Below are positions 10,201 to 19,330 of a stretch of 64,000 nucleotides of DNA, one piece after another (positions within the stretch are counted from its first letter, which is position 1; every line of letters starts with the position of its first letter). The stretch comes from Streptomyces sp. NBC_00237. Lineage in GTDB: Bacteria > Actinomycetota > Actinomycetes > Streptomycetales > Streptomycetaceae. The notes beneath the pieces are model-generated. The model was not told the DNA's origin. It did not search any database and saw only the letters and a list, made by a program, of their open reading frames with translations. Both the position numbers and the translations under genes were made by a program. The stretch lies in NCBI RefSeq assembly GCF_026342435.1, contig NZ_JAPEMT010000002.1, positions 62,001 through 126,000 on the forward strand. Reading direction: 5' to 3'.

Positions 10201-13200
10201 CGGCGCACCTCGTGCCCGCGGCGGTGGTCGCGCTGACGGCGCTGCCGCTGTCCGTGAACGGAAAGCTGGACCGCAGGGCCCTGCCCGCCCCGGAGTTCGA
10301 CGCCGCGCCGAACGGCCGGGGACCGCGCACCCCGCGCGAGCAGATCCTCTGCGCGCTCTTCGCGGACGCCCTCGGCATCGACGCGGTCGGCATCGACGAC
10401 GGCTTCTTCGAGCTGGGCGGGCACTCCCTGCTCGCCACCCGTCTGATCAGCCGGATCCGCACGGCGCTCGGCGTGGAGGTCACCGTCCGCGACCTGTTCG
10501 ACCACCCCTGCGTCAGCGCGCTCGACGGCGTCCTGGACGCGCACAAGGCCCGGCGGCCGACGCTCACGGCGATGCCTCGCGACGGCGAACCGCCGCTCTC
10601 CTTCGCACAGCAGCGCCTCTGGTTCATCCATGCGCTCGACGAGCTCGACGGCGGTTACAACAGTCCGCTCGCGCTGCGTCTGCGCGGGCCGCTGGACGTG
10701 GCGTCGCTGGAGGCCGCGATCAACGACGTGGCCACCCGGCACGAGGTGGTGCGCACGTCATTCCCCGAAGTGGGCGACGTACCCGTCCAACGGGTCGCCG
10801 AGGGTGCCGACGCGCATGTCCCGCTGCGGGTGAGCGCGTGTACGGAGGACGCGCTGCGCGAGACCCTGGAGGAGGCGGCGGGCCGGGGCTTCGACCTCGC
10901 GACCGGGCTTCCGCTCCGCGCCGAGCTCCTGGAACTCGGTCCCGATGAGCACGTGTTGCTGCTGGTGCTGCACCACATCGCCACCGACGGCTGGTCGATG
11001 GCCCCGCTGTTCCGCGACCTCACCCAGGCTTACGCCGCCCGCCAGGCGGGCGGCGCTCCCGACTGGGAGCCGCTGCCCGTCCAGTACGCCGACTACACCC
11101 TGTGGCAGCGCGAGCTGCTCGGCGACGAGAACGACCCCGACAGCGTCCTCTCCCGCCAACTCACCTACTGGCGCGACACACTGGCCGACCTCCCCGAAGA
11201 ACTCACCCTGCCCACCGACCGCCCCCGCCCCGCAGTGGCGTCCCACCGGGGCGGCACGGTCTGGTCCGGAGTGGACGCACAGACCCACGCGGCGCTGCTG
11301 GGTGTGGCGCGGGACCACGGCGTCACCCTGTTCATGGTCCTCCAGGCCGCGTTCGCCGCCACCCTCTCGCGGCTGGGAGCAGGCACCGACATCCCGCTCG
11401 GCACACCGGTCGCCGGGCGCACCGACGAGGCGCTGGAGGACCTGGTCGGCTGCTTCCTCAACACACTGGTGCTGCGTACGGACGTGTCGGGCAACCCGAC
11501 CTTCGGCGAACTCCTCTCCCGCGTAAGGGAAGTGGACCTCGGCGCCTTCGAGAACCAGGACGTGCCCTTCGAACGACTGGTGGAAGTCCTCAACCCCGCA
11601 CGGTCGTTCGCCCGCAATCCGCTCTTCCAGGTCCTGGTTCAGCTGGACGGCGCCAGCGAGACGCGGCTGGAACTGCCGGGTGTCGACGGCGTGCCCGAGC
11701 CGTTCGGGTGGGAGTCCGTCAAGTTCGATCTGGCGCTGTTCTTCACCGAGGCCGGGGAGGGGGAAGGGCTGCGGGCCACCCTCGAATACGCCACCGACCT
11801 CTTCGACCACACCACCGCCCAACAACTCCTCAACCGCATCCTGCACGTCCTCACCACCACCGCAACCAACCCCACCACCCACATCAACACCATCGACCTC
11901 CTCACCCCCCACGAACACCAACAACTCACCCACTGGAACAACACCACCACCCACCAACCCCCCACCACCCTGCCGGAACTCTTCGAAGCCCAAGCCACCC
12001 GCACCCCCGACCACACCGCACTCGTCTTCCAGAACGAATCACTGTCATACGCGGAACTCAACACCCGAGCCAACCAACTCGCCCACCACCTCATCACCCA
12101 AGGCGCAGGACCCGAACACCTCATCGCCCTCACCCTCCCCCGCACCCCCGACCTCATCACCGCCCAACTCGCCATCCTCAAAACCGGAGCCGCCTACCTC
12201 CCCATCGACCCCCAATACCCCCAACCCCGCATCACCTACATGCTCAACGACGCCCAACCCCTCCTCACCATCACCCCCGACACCCTCACCCAAGACCACA
12301 CCCACCACCCCCACACCAACCCCAACATCCCCACCCACACCCACCACCCCGCCTACGTCATCTACACCTCCGGCTCCACCGGCCAACCCAAAGGCGTCGT
12401 CGTCACCCACGAGTCGTTGGTGAACTACCTGAGCTGGGCCGTGCAGGCGTACCCGGGCGTGGAGGAACGCACGCTGCTGCACTCCTCGCCAGCGTTCGAC
12501 CTCTCCGTGACGGGGATGTACGCGCCGCTGATCAGCGGCGGGACCGTCTGCCTGGGCGAGTTGGAGGCCGGGGCGGCAGGCGGGACCGAGGTGTCGTTCG
12601 TGAAGGCGACCCCGAGTCATCTGCCGTTGCTGTCGCCGCCGGAGGGGGTGGCGCCGTCACGCACGCTGTCGCTGGGCGGGGAACTGCTGCTGACCGGCGC
12701 CCTGGAGTCCTGGCGACGGGAGAACCCCGGGGTGACGGTGGTCAACGAGTACGGGCCGACCGAGACCACGGTCGGCTGCATGGAGTTCCGCGTCGAGCCC
12801 GGCCAGGCGCTGACCGGGGACTCGGTCTCGCTGGGCCGGCCGATCTGGAACACCCGCATCCACGTACTCGACGAGCACCTGAGGCCGGTGCCCCGAGGGG
12901 TGATCGGCGAGATGTACGTATCGGGCGTCTCTCTCGCCCGGGGCTATCTGGGCCGCCCCGGGGTGACGGCCGGCCGCTTCGTGGCGAGTCCGTTCGAGCC
13001 CGGCGAGCGCATGTACCGCACGGGCGACCTGGCGCGCTGGTGCGCGGACGGCCGACTGGAGTCGGTGGGGCGCGTGGACGACCAGATCAAGCTGCGCGGC
13101 TTCCGCATCGAACTCGGCGAAGTCGAAGCAGCCCTCCTCACCCACCCCACCGTCAACGCCGCCACCGCCACCCTCCGCGAAGACACCCCCGGCGACCCCC

Positions 13201-14429
13201 GCCTCATCGCCTACGCCGTCACCAACGACACCACCACCACACCCACCCACATCAAAAACACCCTCACCCACCACCTCCCCACTCACCTCATCCCCACCAC
13301 CATCGTCATCCTCGACACCCTCCCCCTCACCCCCAACGGCAAAATCAACCGCAAAGCCCTCCCCGCCCCCCAACACACCCACACCACCGCTCAACCCGCC
13401 CACCGACCCCGCAACCCCCGAGAAGAAATCCTCACCACCCTCTTCGCCGAAGTCCTCAACCACCCCACCATCACCACCCACGACAACTTCTTCGAAAACG
13501 GCGGACACTCCCTCCTCGCCACCCGCCTCACCAGCCGCATCCGCACCACACTCGGCATCGAGGTCACCGTCCGGGACCTGTTCGCCCGGCCGACGGTGGC
13601 CGCGCTGGCCGCTGGGCTGGAATCCGGAGGCACCGACGACTCGCTCGGAGTGCTGCTGCCGTTGCGGCCGCGTGGCTCGGGCACACCACTGTTCTGCGTC
13701 CACCCGGCGGCCGGCATCAGCTGGGGGTACGCGGGCCTGCTGCGGCATCTGCCCGCCGACTCCCCGGTCTACGGCCTCCAGGCGCGCGGTCTGACCCGGC
13801 CCGGCGAACTGCCCGCGACGGTGGCCGAGATGGCCGCCGACTACCTGGCCGAGATCCGGGCCGTCCGGCCCACGGGTCCGTACCGGCTGCTCGGCTGGTC
13901 CTTCGGCGGCGTGGTCGCACACGCCATCGCCGTACAGCTCCAGGCCGAGGGCGAGGAGGTGGAGCTGCTCGCCCTGCTCGACAGCTATCCCGGCAGCACG
14001 GGGCCGACGGGCCCGGAGCTGACCGCCGACGCGCCTCGGACGCTGGCGGTGCTCCTCGAATCCCTCGGGCACACGGCCGATCCGGCCGATGCGGACCAAC
14101 CGCTGGACCACGCCCGCTTCCTCGACGTCCTGCACGCCGACGGCAGCCCGCTCTCCGGGCTCGACACGGAGCGCGTACGGGCGCTGAGCGCGGTGTTCGC
14201 CGCCAACGACCGGCTGGCCCGGCTCGGCGCCGCAGGCGTGTACCGGGGGGAGCTGCTCCACTTCACCGCCGCACGCGGCCGCCCCGACGGCGCGCCGGAG
14301 CCCGAGGACTGGCAGCCGTACGCGTCGGGACCGGTGCGGCGCCACGACCTCGACTGCACGCACGGCGAGATGACCCGGCCCGGGCCGATCGCCCGGATCG
14401 GTGCCGTGCTCACCGAGCACCTCGCCTGA
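4203..14429 (+). CDS. Trimodular NRPS: C-A(Tyr-like)-T-C-A(Ser)-T-C-A(Asn)-T-TE
   Basis: A 3408-residue synthetase. Domains by rough residue: C1 1-430, A1 465-955, T1 near 978, C2 1035-1470, A2 1518-2010, T2 near 2073, C3 2131-2560, A3 2592-3080, T3 near 3101, TE 3150-3408. All three C domains keep HHIATDGW; carriers read NGGHSLL, LGGHSLL, NGGHSLL; the TE has GWSFGG. My specificity readings are D-A-S-T-V-A-A-V-C-K (Tyr or beta-hydroxy-Tyr type), D-V-W-H-V-S-L-V-D-K (Ser) and D-L-T-K-S-G-E-V-G-K (Asn type). It begins with a C domain, so a donor carrier must come from another protein, and it ends with a TE, so it finishes a chain. There is no epimerisation domain. Modules 1 and 3 share near-identical, strongly C-skewed blocks around different A cores. 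An AsnO-like hydroxylase and a P450 follow, suggesting hydroxylated Asn and a P450-modified residue. Confidence 0.97.
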   Translation: MIPLSPVQRRLWFASRFEGPNGSYNSPIALRLRGPLDTAALRAALVDLLERHEALRTVFPDVDGEPYQHVRELRELDEVAFGLPVEECDEAGLAGVLAGAAGDPFDLAKELPLRARLLATGPDEHVLLLVLHHIATDGWSMAPLFRDLTDAYAARLAGQAPDWEPLPVQYADYTLWQRELLGDENDPDSVLSRQLDYWRGMLADLPGELPLPTDRPRPEVASHQGGSVWSGVDAQTHAALLDVARDHGVTLFMVLQAAFAATLSRLGAGTDIPLGMSLAGRTDEALEDLVGCFLNTLVLRTDVSGNPTFGELLSRVREVDLGAFENQDVPFERLVEMLNPERDGARHPLFQVHLQLQNTGEAHLELPGVRAEFVELGWDRSVFDLGLTFSEAEEGEGLRATLEYATDLFDHTTAQQLLNRILHVLTTTATNPTTHINTIDLLTPHEHQQLTHWNNTTTHQPPTTLPELFEAQATRTPDHTALVFQNESLSYAELNTRANQLAHHLITQGAGPEHLIALTLPRTPDLITAQLAILKTGAAYLPIDPQYPQPRITYMLNDAQPLLVLDSPTMDQDHTHHPHTNPETPTHTHHPAYVIYTSGSTGQPKGVVVTHQGIAGLVGAQAERFGIGPGSRVLQFASPSFDASVSEWATALLTGATLVLAPAEELMPGQPLTDLVARQGVTHLTLPPAALAQQPADSLPPGVTLVLAGEAAPGELIGRWAPGRRLINAYGPTEMTVCATMSEPLEGSAVPPIGRPIQNARAHVLDAHLRPVPVGVVGELYVTGPGMARGYLGRPGLTAQRFVASPFEPGERMYRTGDLVRRRPDGQLDFVGRADDQIKLRGFRIELGEVEAALLTHPTVNAATATLREDTPGDPRLIAYAVTNDTTTTPTHIKNTLTHHLPTHLIPTTIVILDTLPLTPNGKINRKALPAPQHTHTTAQPAHRPRNPREEILTTLFAEVLNHPTITTHDNFFENGGHSLLATRLTSRIRTTLGIELSIRDLFEGPTPARLAENLAGNAELRPALRAVPRPERTPLSFAQQRLWFIHRFEGPSGTYNTPMALRLHGSADASALGAAVNDLVGRHEALRTVFGEADGEAYQLVVPQQTATVELAVTPCGPAGLADALDAEARVPFDLATELPLRAMLLATGPEESVLLLVLHHIATDGWSWAPLLHDLAHAYRARLAGQAPDWEPLPVQYADYTLWQRELLGDENDPDSVLSRQLTYWRDTLADLPEELTLPTDRPRPESATHQGGLVWAEIDPEVHGALVELARECGVTLFMVLQAAACVLLTRLGAGTDIPVGTPVAGRTDEALDPLVGFFVNTLVLRTDLSGNPAFRDVLARVREVDLGAFENQDVPFERLVEAVNPARHAARHPLFQVLVQLEDLGDARLELPGVEAVPEQFGWGAAKFDLGVFFAEVRDGAGTARGLTASLQYAAELFDPDTAQWLLDCLVRVLESVAADPGARIGAVDLLTEREREQLTRWNDTSQENDASQENGKSQENDTSGAPVPTTLPALFEAQAARTPTAAAVVFEGLTVSYEELDARANRLARLLRERGVGPESVVAVCLERGVDLVVALLAVVKAGGAYLPVDPEYPAERIELTLTDAAAAAVLTTTALGAALPRDRPRITLDDPATVASLAGLPAGTLDPAEPGSGPGSGSGSGSGELLPGHPAYVIFTSGSTGRPKGVVVPHEGIVNRLAWMQSRYGLTADDRVLQKTPFGFDVSVWEFFWPLLHGAALVVARPGGHRDPGYLAALVREQAVTTAHFVPSMLDAFLAEPTAVRCVGLRRVVCSGEVLPLPTQTRFFELLPGTELHNLYGPTEASVDVTAWQCLPDQTAGPVPIGAPIANTRAHVLDGSLRPVPVGVRGELYVAGVQLARGYAGRAGLTAERFVADPSGPPGSRLYRTGDVARWRTDGSLEYLGRVDDQVKIRGQRVEPGEVQAAVAAHPQVAQAAVVARRAPQGDTLLVAYVVPTEGAGRDELPGVVREFTAQRLPAHLVPAAVVALTALPLSVNGKLDRRALPAPEFDAAPNGRGPRTPREQILCALFADALGIDAVGIDDGFFELGGHSLLATRLISRIRTALGVEVTVRDLFDHPCVSALDGVLDAHKARRPTLTAMPRDGEPPLSFAQQRLWFIHALDELDGGYNSPLALRLRGPLDVASLEAAINDVATRHEVVRTSFPEVGDVPVQRVAEGADAHVPLRVSACTEDALRETLEEAAGRGFDLATGLPLRAELLELGPDEHVLLLVLHHIATDGWSMAPLFRDLTQAYAARQAGGAPDWEPLPVQYADYTLWQRELLGDENDPDSVLSRQLTYWRDTLADLPEELTLPTDRPRPAVASHRGGTVWSGVDAQTHAALLGVARDHGVTLFMVLQAAFAATLSRLGAGTDIPLGTPVAGRTDEALEDLVGCFLNTLVLRTDVSGNPTFGELLSRVREVDLGAFENQDVPFERLVEVLNPARSFARNPLFQVLVQLDGASETRLELPGVDGVPEPFGWESVKFDLALFFTEAGEGEGLRATLEYATDLFDHTTAQQLLNRILHVLTTTATNPTTHINTIDLLTPHEHQQLTHWNNTTTHQPPTTLPELFEAQATRTPDHTALVFQNESLSYAELNTRANQLAHHLITQGAGPEHLIALTLPRTPDLITAQLAILKTGAAYLPIDPQYPQPRITYMLNDAQPLLTITPDTLTQDHTHHPHTNPNIPTHTHHPAYVIYTSGSTGQPKGVVVTHESLVNYLSWAVQAYPGVEERTLLHSSPAFDLSVTGMYAPLISGGTVCLGELEAGAAGGTEVSFVKATPSHLPLLSPPEGVAPSRTLSLGGELLLTGALESWRRENPGVTVVNEYGPTETTVGCMEFRVEPGQALTGDSVSLGRPIWNTRIHVLDEHLRPVPRGVIGEMYVSGVSLARGYLGRPGVTAGRFVASPFEPGERMYRTGDLARWCADGRLESVGRVDDQIKLRGFRIELGEVEAALLTHPTVNAATATLREDTPGDPRLIAYAVTNDTTTTPTHIKNTLTHHLPTHLIPTTIVILDTLPLTPNGKINRKALPAPQHTHTTAQPAHRPRNPREEILTTLFAEVLNHPTITTHDNFFENGGHSLLATRLTSRIRTTLGIEVTVRDLFARPTVAALAAGLESGGTDDSLGVLLPLRPRGSGTPLFCVHPAAGISWGYAGLLRHLPADSPVYGLQARGLTRPGELPATVAEMAADYLAEIRAVRPTGPYRLLGWSFGGVVAHAIAVQLQAEGEEVELLALLDSYPGSTGPTGPELTADAPRTLAVLLESLGHTADPADADQPLDHARFLDVLHADGSPLSGLDTERVRALSAVFAANDRLARLGAAGVYRGELLHFTAARGRPDGAPEPEDWQPYASGPVRRHDLDCTHGEMTRPGPIARIGAVLTEHLA
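5391..5891 (+). repeat. C-skewed repeat block, module 1 C/A junction (copy 1)
   Basis: This block covers the end of C1, the C-A linker and the N-terminal part of A1. It matches 11766-12266 with one mismatch that I can see (5516). Base use is extreme: in 5461-5520 I count 31 C, 6 G, 17 A and 6 T on the coding strand. Codons such as CAA, GAA and AAA appear here, whereas neighbours use CAG, GAG and AAG. After a short divergent patch the match resumes at about 5961-6030. Repetition plus intense strand skew fits the elements called GRINS in assembly-line genes. Confidence 0.9.
6705..7190 (+). repeat. C-skewed repeat block, module 1 A-tail and carrier (copy 1)
   Basis: This 486-bp block encodes the A8-A10 tail of A1 and nearly all of carrier T1. 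By eye it is identical to 13077-13562. It has the same strong C-over-G and A-over-T skew and the same odd codon choice as the block at 5391. The skew starts just after the specificity core and ends abruptly inside the carrier at CGGCATCGAG. Confidence 0.9.
8661..8726 (+). repeat. 18-bp in-frame tandem repeat in the module 2 C-A linker
   Basis: Three full 18-bp units and one partial unit (8661, 8679, 8697, 8715) extend the conserved WNDT linker motif into [19 protein letters not shown]. Units differ by a few bases. The copy number multiplies a linker only, so it should be tolerated; replication slippage is the likely origin. Confidence 0.85.
11766..12266 (+). repeat. C-skewed repeat block, module 3 C/A junction (copy 2)
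   Basis: Second copy of the block at 5391-5891, offset by 6375 bp, with the same skewed composition. It then diverges for roughly 70 bp and matches again up to about 12410, right at the TSGSTG core. Beyond this point the A3 specificity core is unlike A1. Confidence 0.9.
13077..13562 (+). repeat. C-skewed repeat block, module 3 A-tail and carrier (copy 2)
   Basis: Second copy of 6705-7190, offset by 6372 bp and apparently identical over 486 bp. Together with the left blocks it brackets the 12.4-13.08 kb specificity core of A3, which does not match that of A1. Confidence 0.9.
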
Positions 14430-14482
14430 CACACCGTCACACCCCCCTTCCGGATCCTTCGAACAACAAGCGAGGACATCTC

Positions 14483-15703
14483 TTGCCCGGCGACACAGCC
14501 CTGAGCCTGCTGGACGGCTTCCGTCCCGAGTGGGCGGCCGACCCCTACCCCCTGTACCGACGCATCCGGAGCGAGCGCGGGCCCGTCCACTGGGACGACA
14601 TGATGCGCAGCTGGGTGGTCCTGGACCACGCCACGATCACTCGGCTCGGCAAGGACCGCCGACTGTCCGGCGCCCGCATACGCGACTTCCACCAGCAGCT
14701 CCCGCCGGCCGCACAGGCCGAGATGGAGCCGCTGGCCCGTCCCCTCTCGGACATGATGCTGTTCAACGAGCCGCCGCGGCACACCCGGCTGCGCGGCCTG
14801 ATCAAGCCGGGTCTCACCCCGAGGTTCGTCCAGTCCATGCGCCCGGCGGTGCAGCGACTGGCCGACGAGCTGCTCGCCAGGGCGGCCGAGGAGGGCGGCG
14901 GCACGCTCGACGTCGTCAAGGACTACGCGGAGCCGCTGACCCGGGGTCTGATCACGGACCTCTCCGGGGTCCCGGCGGACGCCGCCCACCTGCTGGAGAA
15001 CTGGCAGAGCCTGCTGCACGAGCTGTTCAGCCAGTCTGACCGGGAGTTCGGTCGGCTGGAGGCCCTGCGCGAGGCGTTCGACCGCGTCGCCGAACAGCGC
15101 CGGGCGGGCACCGCCGTCGACCGGTTCAGCGAGGTGATCGCCGACCGGGTCGCGACGGGCGACTTCACCGACGACGAGGTGTTCGCCAACTTCCTGCTGC
15201 TCATCGACGCCGGACAGGCCACCACCACGCACCTGATCGCCAACGCGGTCCTCGCGCTGATCGACCATCCCGAGCAGGCGAAGCGGCTGCGCGAGGAGCC
15301 GGAGCTGTCGGCCAACGCCGCGCACGAGTTCCTGCGGTACGACAGCTCGGTCCAGTTCACCACCCGCATCGCGCTGGAGGACTTCGAGACCGACGGGCAC
15401 CGGATCGGCCAGGGGCAGTCGGTCACCCTGGTGCTCGGAGCCGGCAACCGCGACCCGCTGCGCTACGCGGACCCGGACGCCCTCGACGTGACGCGCAAGG
15501 CCAACGACCACCTCTCCTTCGGGCACGGCATCCACTACTGCCTCGGCGCCGCGCTGTCCCTCGTCGAAGTGGACATCGCCGTCTCCACCCTGCTGCGCAG
15601 GACCGACGAACTGCGGCTGACGGCCCCCCGGCTCCAGCGGTTGGACAGCATCAACTTCCGCTTCCTGCAGAGCCTGCCGATCGAGCTGCACCCGAGCGGC
15701 TGA
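14483..15703 (+). CDS. Cytochrome P450
   Basis: A 406-residue P450. Hallmarks are the heme-ligand motif FGHGIHYCLGAALS, the EFLR (ExxR) motif and an I-helix with AGQATT in place of the common AGxDT. The start is TTG at 14483, chosen because GAGG lies seven bases upstream and it falls just after the synthetase stop; the frame stays open far upstream, but that part is only a shadow of the NRPS gene. It probably sits in one operon with the NRPS, the AsnO-like hydroxylase and the flavin reductase. The Tyr-like module makes beta-hydroxylation of a carrier-bound Tyr a reasonable guess, but cross-linking or other oxidation is possible. A ferredoxin gene is not seen nearby. Confidence 0.95.
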   Translation: MPGDTALSLLDGFRPEWAADPYPLYRRIRSERGPVHWDDMMRSWVVLDHATITRLGKDRRLSGARIRDFHQQLPPAAQAEMEPLARPLSDMMLFNEPPRHTRLRGLIKPGLTPRFVQSMRPAVQRLADELLARAAEEGGGTLDVVKDYAEPLTRGLITDLSGVPADAAHLLENWQSLLHELFSQSDREFGRLEALREAFDRVAEQRRAGTAVDRFSEVIADRVATGDFTDDEVFANFLLLIDAGQATTTHLIANAVLALIDHPEQAKRLREEPELSANAAHEFLRYDSSVQFTTRIALEDFETDGHRIGQGQSVTLVLGAGNRDPLRYADPDALDVTRKANDHLSFGHGIHYCLGAALSLVEVDIAVSTLLRRTDELRLTAPRLQRLDSINFRFLQSLPIELHPSG

Positions 15704-15726
15704 GCCGCTCCGAAAGGAACCCCCTG

Positions 15727-16737
15727 ATGACCCCGATGACCCCGATGACCGCTGCCCGACTGCCCCACAGCGCCCCACCCCCGAGCAGCGAAGTGGTGCT
15801 GGACGCGCCCGCCCGCTCCCAGCTCGAAGCGCTAGCGCACACCCTGCTGACCGTGGCCGACGGCCGGATCGACACGCCGCAGTGGGTCGGCGCCGTACGG
15901 CACGCCTGGGCCGACGCACCGGCCTCGCTGCGGCGTGCCCTCACCGAGTACCGACGTGACTCCGGCACTTCGGGCGCGCTGCTGCTGCGCGGCCTGCCGA
16001 TCGACCCCGGCACCGTGCCGGACACCCCGACCGTGCCGGGCTCGGTCCAGCGCACCGCCACCCTGCCCGCGGCCGTGCTGATGCTCGTCGCGCACGGGCT
16101 CGGCGATCCCGTCTCCTACCGCCCGGAGAAGTCCGGCGCGCTCGTGCAGGACGTGGTGCCGGTGCCCGGCCTGGAGGACTTCCAGGGCAACGCGGGATCG
16201 ACCCGGCTGACCTTCCACGTGGAGAACGCCTTCCACGAGCACCGCCCCGACCACGTCCTGCTGCTGTGCCTGCGGGCGGACCACGAGCGAGAGGCCGAAC
16301 TGCGTCTGTGCTCCTCCCGGCAGGTGCTGCCCCGCCTCGGCGAGTCGTCCCTGGCCGTGCTGCGCGGCCCCCACTTCGAGACCTCGCCGCCTCCGTCCTT
16401 CGCGACGGACGGGGACCGGCGGCCGCACGCGGTGCTCGCGCACGGCGACGAGGACCCGGTGCTGCGGATAGACGAAGCCGCGACGAGGCCGCTGGACGCG
16501 CGGGCGGCGACGGCCCTGGCCGAACTGTCGGACCTGTTCCAGGAGTCGTACCGCGCGGTGCGGCTCGCGCCGGGCGACCTGGCCGTCGTCGACAACCGGG
16601 TGACGGTCCACGGGCGGTCCGCGTTCGTACCGCGCTACGACGGCCGCGACCGCTGGCTGCAACGCACCTTCGTCGCCGCCGACCTGCGCCGCTCGCGCAG
16701 CCACCGGCCGGGGGACGGACAGGTCCTGACCCGCTGA
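15727..16737 (+). CDS. AsnO/VioC-type Fe(II)/2-oxoglutarate amino-acid hydroxylase
   Basis: A 336-residue member of the clavaminate-synthase-like family that contains AsnO (L-Asn 3-hydroxylase) and VioC (Arg 3-hydroxylase). The metal triad is His164-x-Glu166 in FHVENAFHEHRPDH and His295 in NRVTVHGRSAF, followed by RYDGRDRWLQR, a family signature. These enzymes hydroxylate free amino acids at C3. Because module 3 of the synthetase has an Asn-type code, production of 3-hydroxy-Asn for that module is the best guess. The start is uncertain among three in-frame ATG codons (15727, 15736, 15745) formed by a 9-bp repeat; the first is eight bases from AAGGA. It lies 23 bp after the P450. Confidence 0.92.
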   Translation: MTPMTPMTAARLPHSAPPPSSEVVLDAPARSQLEALAHTLLTVADGRIDTPQWVGAVRHAWADAPASLRRALTEYRRDSGTSGALLLRGLPIDPGTVPDTPTVPGSVQRTATLPAAVLMLVAHGLGDPVSYRPEKSGALVQDVVPVPGLEDFQGNAGSTRLTFHVENAFHEHRPDHVLLLCLRADHEREAELRLCSSRQVLPRLGESSLAVLRGPHFETSPPPSFATDGDRRPHAVLAHGDEDPVLRIDEAATRPLDARAATALAELSDLFQESYRAVRLAPGDLAVVDNRVTVHGRSAFVPRYDGRDRWLQRTFVAADLRRSRSHRPGDGQVLTR

Positions 16738-16798
16738 CGGCCGACCGCCACTCCGTCCGCCCGCCACTTCACCACTTCACCACTTCCAAGGGGTTGTC

Positions 16799-17332
16799 TT
16801 GCCCACGTCGATGACCGAAGCCGACAGCGACGCCCAGCTCTTCCGGCGCGTGGCCGGACGCTTCACCACGGGCATCACCGTGGTGACCACCCGGATGGAC
16901 AGCGGCCCGTTCGGGATGACCGCCAACTCCTTCACCACCGTGTCCCTCGAACCGAGGCTGGTCCTGGTCTGCGTCGGCGAGCGGGCCCGCATCCGTGAAC
17001 ACCTGCTCGCCTCGGGCACCTTCGCGGTGACCGTCCTCGGCGCGGGCCAGCAAGCCACCGCCCGCCGGTTCGCCGACCCGGCCCGGCCCGGCGGCGCCGC
17101 CGACTTCGCCGACGACCCCTGGGCACCGGGCCCGGCCACCGGCAACCCGGTCCTCCTCGACGGATCCGGCTGGTTCGACTGCGCCGTGCGCGACGTCCAC
17201 CCGGCCGGGGACCACTCGATCGTCGTGGGCGAGGTCCTGGCCCTCAGCCTGCTCCCGGCCGAGCAACCGCTGCTCTTCGCGGGCGGCGAGTTCCTGACCG
17301 CCAACCGCCCCACGCTGGAGGCTTCCGCATGA
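16799..17332 (+). CDS. Flavin reductase-like FMN-binding protein
   Basis: A 177-residue protein of the HpaC/flavin-reductase fold: an N-terminal F..GITVVTT strand, the GMTANSFTTVSLEP flavin-binding segment and a C-terminal PLLFAGGEF. Such proteins supply reduced flavin to two-component monooxygenases or halogenases. No such partner is present in the window, so its client is unknown. The start is TTG at 16799, preceded by AAGGGG; an ATG at 16811 is an alternative. It is the last gene of the NRPS-P450-hydroxylase group and meets the EF-hand gene tail to tail. Confidence 0.9.
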   Translation: MPTSMTEADSDAQLFRRVAGRFTTGITVVTTRMDSGPFGMTANSFTTVSLEPRLVLVCVGERARIREHLLASGTFAVTVLGAGQQATARRFADPARPGGAADFADDPWAPGPATGNPVLLDGSGWFDCAVRDVHPAGDHSIVVGEVLALSLLPAEQPLLFAGGEFLTANRPTLEASA

Positions 17333-17442
17333 CACGGTGTGAGAGCTGGCGATACCAGTCGGGGGCTTCGACCTGCCGCCACCATGCGTCGGAGGACGCA
17401 TTCCCGTAGTCCTGGCACCGGGCCCGCTCGGCTTCCCGGCGG

Positions 17443-17697
17443 TCAGCTCCAGCCGAACCGGCGGTCCACGACTGCGGTGAACTCCTCGAAGGTGAGTGCT
17501 GCGTCGCCGTCCTGGTCGGCGGCATCGAACAGAGCGGAGGACGCGTCGGCGTCCTGCACCCCCCAGGACGGGATGACACCTGCTGCGGCCAGCGACGGTC
17601 CCCTCGTCCGCAGGGCAACGATCACCTCTTCACGGGTCAGCAGCCCGTCGCCGTTCAGATCGAGGGCCTCGAAGAGGCTGCGGGCCTTGTCACTCAT
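17443..17697 (-). CDS. Small EF-hand calcium-binding protein
   Basis: An 84-residue protein with two EF-hand loops, DLNGDGLLTREEV and DQDGDAALTFEEF, each with acidic residues at the calcium positions. Similar short EF-hand proteins are common in Streptomyces and bind calcium in the cytoplasm. The frame extends upstream to 17874, but I chose the ATG at 17697 because GGGGAC lies eight bases before it, the first loop follows at once and the upstream part is Arg/Gly-rich. It has no evident link with peptide synthesis. Confidence 0.85.
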   Translation of the reverse strand: MSDKARSLFEALDLNGDGLLTREEVIVALRTRGPSLAAAGVIPSWGVQDADASSALFDAADQDGDAALTFEEFTAVVDRRFGWS

Positions 17698-17919
17698 CAG
17701 ATGTCCCCGTTGGTATGCGGCAGGCGGGAAACCCATCCCGCTCAGACGAAAGGACGCACGCCGAACGGCCTGGGTTGCCCCAGCGCCCCACCGCCACCGG
17801 GGCCGGGCGCTCTCGCCGCTGCGCAAGGACTCGTCCAGCAGCCGCACCGCGTCGACCACTGGGCCATCGGACACGGGCTGGGCCGGGGTGCTGAAGGTCG
17901 GGTGAGAACGGTTCGGCCG

Positions 17920-19077
17920 TTATGGGGCGGGGTTTTGGTGCAGCCCTTTCGCGGTGAGCAGTTGTGCGACCGGTTCCGTGCTGCCCGAGGTGTGCAGTTC
18001 CTGGACGAGCTCGCAGTTCCTGGTGATCCTGGCGGAGATCCAGGCGCGCAGCCATGCGGACAGTCGTGGCAGGGGCAGGTCGGACGGGGCGAGTCCGGCG
18101 AGGACGCAGCCGGTTGCCGCCGCGCCGCCCACGTTCACGACCACGTCCGGCAGGACGGTGTGGCCGGACTCGCGCAGCAGCCGACGGGCCGGTTCCGTAC
18201 AGCTCATGTTCCCGCCCTCGACCACCGTCCCGGCCCGGACCTGGGACACGGTGTCCTCGCGGACCGCCGCCGCGGATGCCGCGAGTACGAGGACGTCGGC
18301 GTCGACGTGCAGCCATGCCTGCGCGGACCTGTGCACCCGGGCCGTCGCGGGCAGCCGTGTGCGGTCGATGGTGCCGTCGCTGCTGGTGAGCGCGGTGAGT
18401 TCGGTGACGGGCAGCCCGTTCTGGTCCTCGATCGTGCCCCGTACGTCGGCCACGGCCACCACCCGGTGCCCGTGGTCGGACAGGTGGCGGGCCACCGCGC
18501 GGCCGACCGTGCCGTATCCCTGGATCGCGATGCGCTGCGGGGTCCGCGTACCGGCGGCGCGCAGGGCTCCGAGCACCGCGACGGCCACGCCGAACCCGGT
18601 GATGTCGGCCATGTGGGTCCACAGTTCGTCCCAGCCGACGGTGAGCCGGGTCGCGCCGGGCCGGTGGGCGACGTCGTACCCGGCGGCTTCGAACGCTGTC
18701 CGGCGGTCCGCATAGGTGGTGCCCTGGTCGCATCCGAGGTAGATGCCGCCGTGCAGGAGGGGGGCTGCCGCGCGGCCGAACGCCCGCATGACCTCGGGCC
18801 GTTGGACGGGCACTCCGGGCGCGGGCGCTATACCGGCCTTGGCACCCCCGATGGGCAGGCCGACCAACGCCAGTTTGTGGGTCATGGCCCTGGCGAGGTG
18901 GGCCAGTTCCCGCTCGGTCACCGTCGTGGTCATCCTGGTCCCGCCCATGGCCAGCCCGTCGACCGTGCGGTCGACGACGACCCATGCCCGGGCGTCGTCC
19001 GGCTCCATGCGCAGGGTGGTGGAGAGCAGGGGCCGGGGCGGGTCGGCCGGGGCCGGTGGGGAGAGTGTCCTGTTCAC
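17920..19077 (-). CDS. Glu/Leu/Phe/Val-dehydrogenase-family amino-acid dehydrogenase
   Basis: A 385-residue NAD(P)-dependent amino-acid dehydrogenase that interconverts an L-amino acid with its 2-oxo acid. The catalytic Lys segment is [19 protein letters not shown], and the nucleotide-binding fold begins at [17 protein letters not shown]. The start is a GTG that overlaps the MbtH stop (GTGA), so it is translationally coupled and is the last gene of the ten-gene operon. The same family includes ScyB, a Trp dehydrogenase of scytonemin synthesis that also sits with trp-like genes. Amination of an indole-pyruvate-like acid, or the reverse reaction, would fit this operon, but the true substrate is unknown. 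Confidence 0.85.
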   Translation of the reverse strand: MNRTLSPPAPADPPRPLLSTTLRMEPDDARAWVVVDRTVDGLAMGGTRMTTTVTERELAHLARAMTHKLALVGLPIGGAKAGIAPAPGVPVQRPEVMRAFGRAAAPLLHGGIYLGCDQGTTYADRRTAFEAAGYDVAHRPGATRLTVGWDELWTHMADITGFGVAVAVLGALRAAGTRTPQRIAIQGYGTVGRAVARHLSDHGHRVVAVADVRGTIEDQNGLPVTELTALTSSDGTIDRTRLPATARVHRSAQAWLHVDADVLVLAASAAAVREDTVSQVRAGTVVEGGNMSCTEPARRLLRESGHTVLPDVVVNVGGAAATGCVLAGLAPSDLPLPRLSAWLRAWISARITRNCELVQELHTSGSTEPVAQLLTAKGLHQNPAP

Positions 19078-19289
19078 TGGGCATCGGATTCGGCAGCGGT
19101 ACGCAGTCGGAGGCTCCGCGGGCGCATGTCGGTCCATACGCTCTCGATGTGTGCGAGGCACTCGTCCTTCGCGCCCTGCACGCCGACCTCGTGCCAGCCT
19201 GCCGGAGTGTCGCGGTCGGCGTTCCAGATCGAGTACTGCTCCTCGTCGTTGACGACGACCTTCCACTGCTCTGCTGCTGTGTTGCTCAT
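19074..19289 (-). CDS. mbtH: MbtH-like NRPS chaperone
   Basis: A 71-residue MbtH-family protein, which binds A domains and supports their folding and activity. The signature residues are all there: [32 protein letters not shown] and the closing SLR. The ATG at 19289 follows a GGAGG site. It lies between the trpC-like and dehydrogenase genes, in the same transcript, and overlaps the next gene by four bases. It is the only MbtH visible and may serve several A domains of region 1. Confidence 0.97.
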   Translation of the reverse strand: MSNTAAEQWKVVVNDEEQYSIWNADRDTPAGWHEVGVQGAKDECLAHIESVWTDMRPRSLRLRTAAESDAQ

Positions 19290-19330
19290 GTGCTGTCCTC
19301 CGGTTGGTGAGGTTGTTGCGGCTGTTGCGG

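Noticed and set aside
5391..13562. Insertion sequence or recent transposon in the NRPS gene
   Set aside because: The repeated blocks are in frame, encode C, A and carrier segments and have no transposase or terminal inverted repeats.
11102..14482. N-terminal extension of the P450 frame into the NRPS gene
   Set aside because: The extension reads the NRPS gene out of frame. The TTG at 14483 with GAGG seven bases upstream gives a normal-length P450.
17698..17874. N-terminal extension of the EF-hand protein
   Set aside because: Arg/Gly-rich, no ribosome site at the far start, and a good site exists before the internal ATG at 17697.
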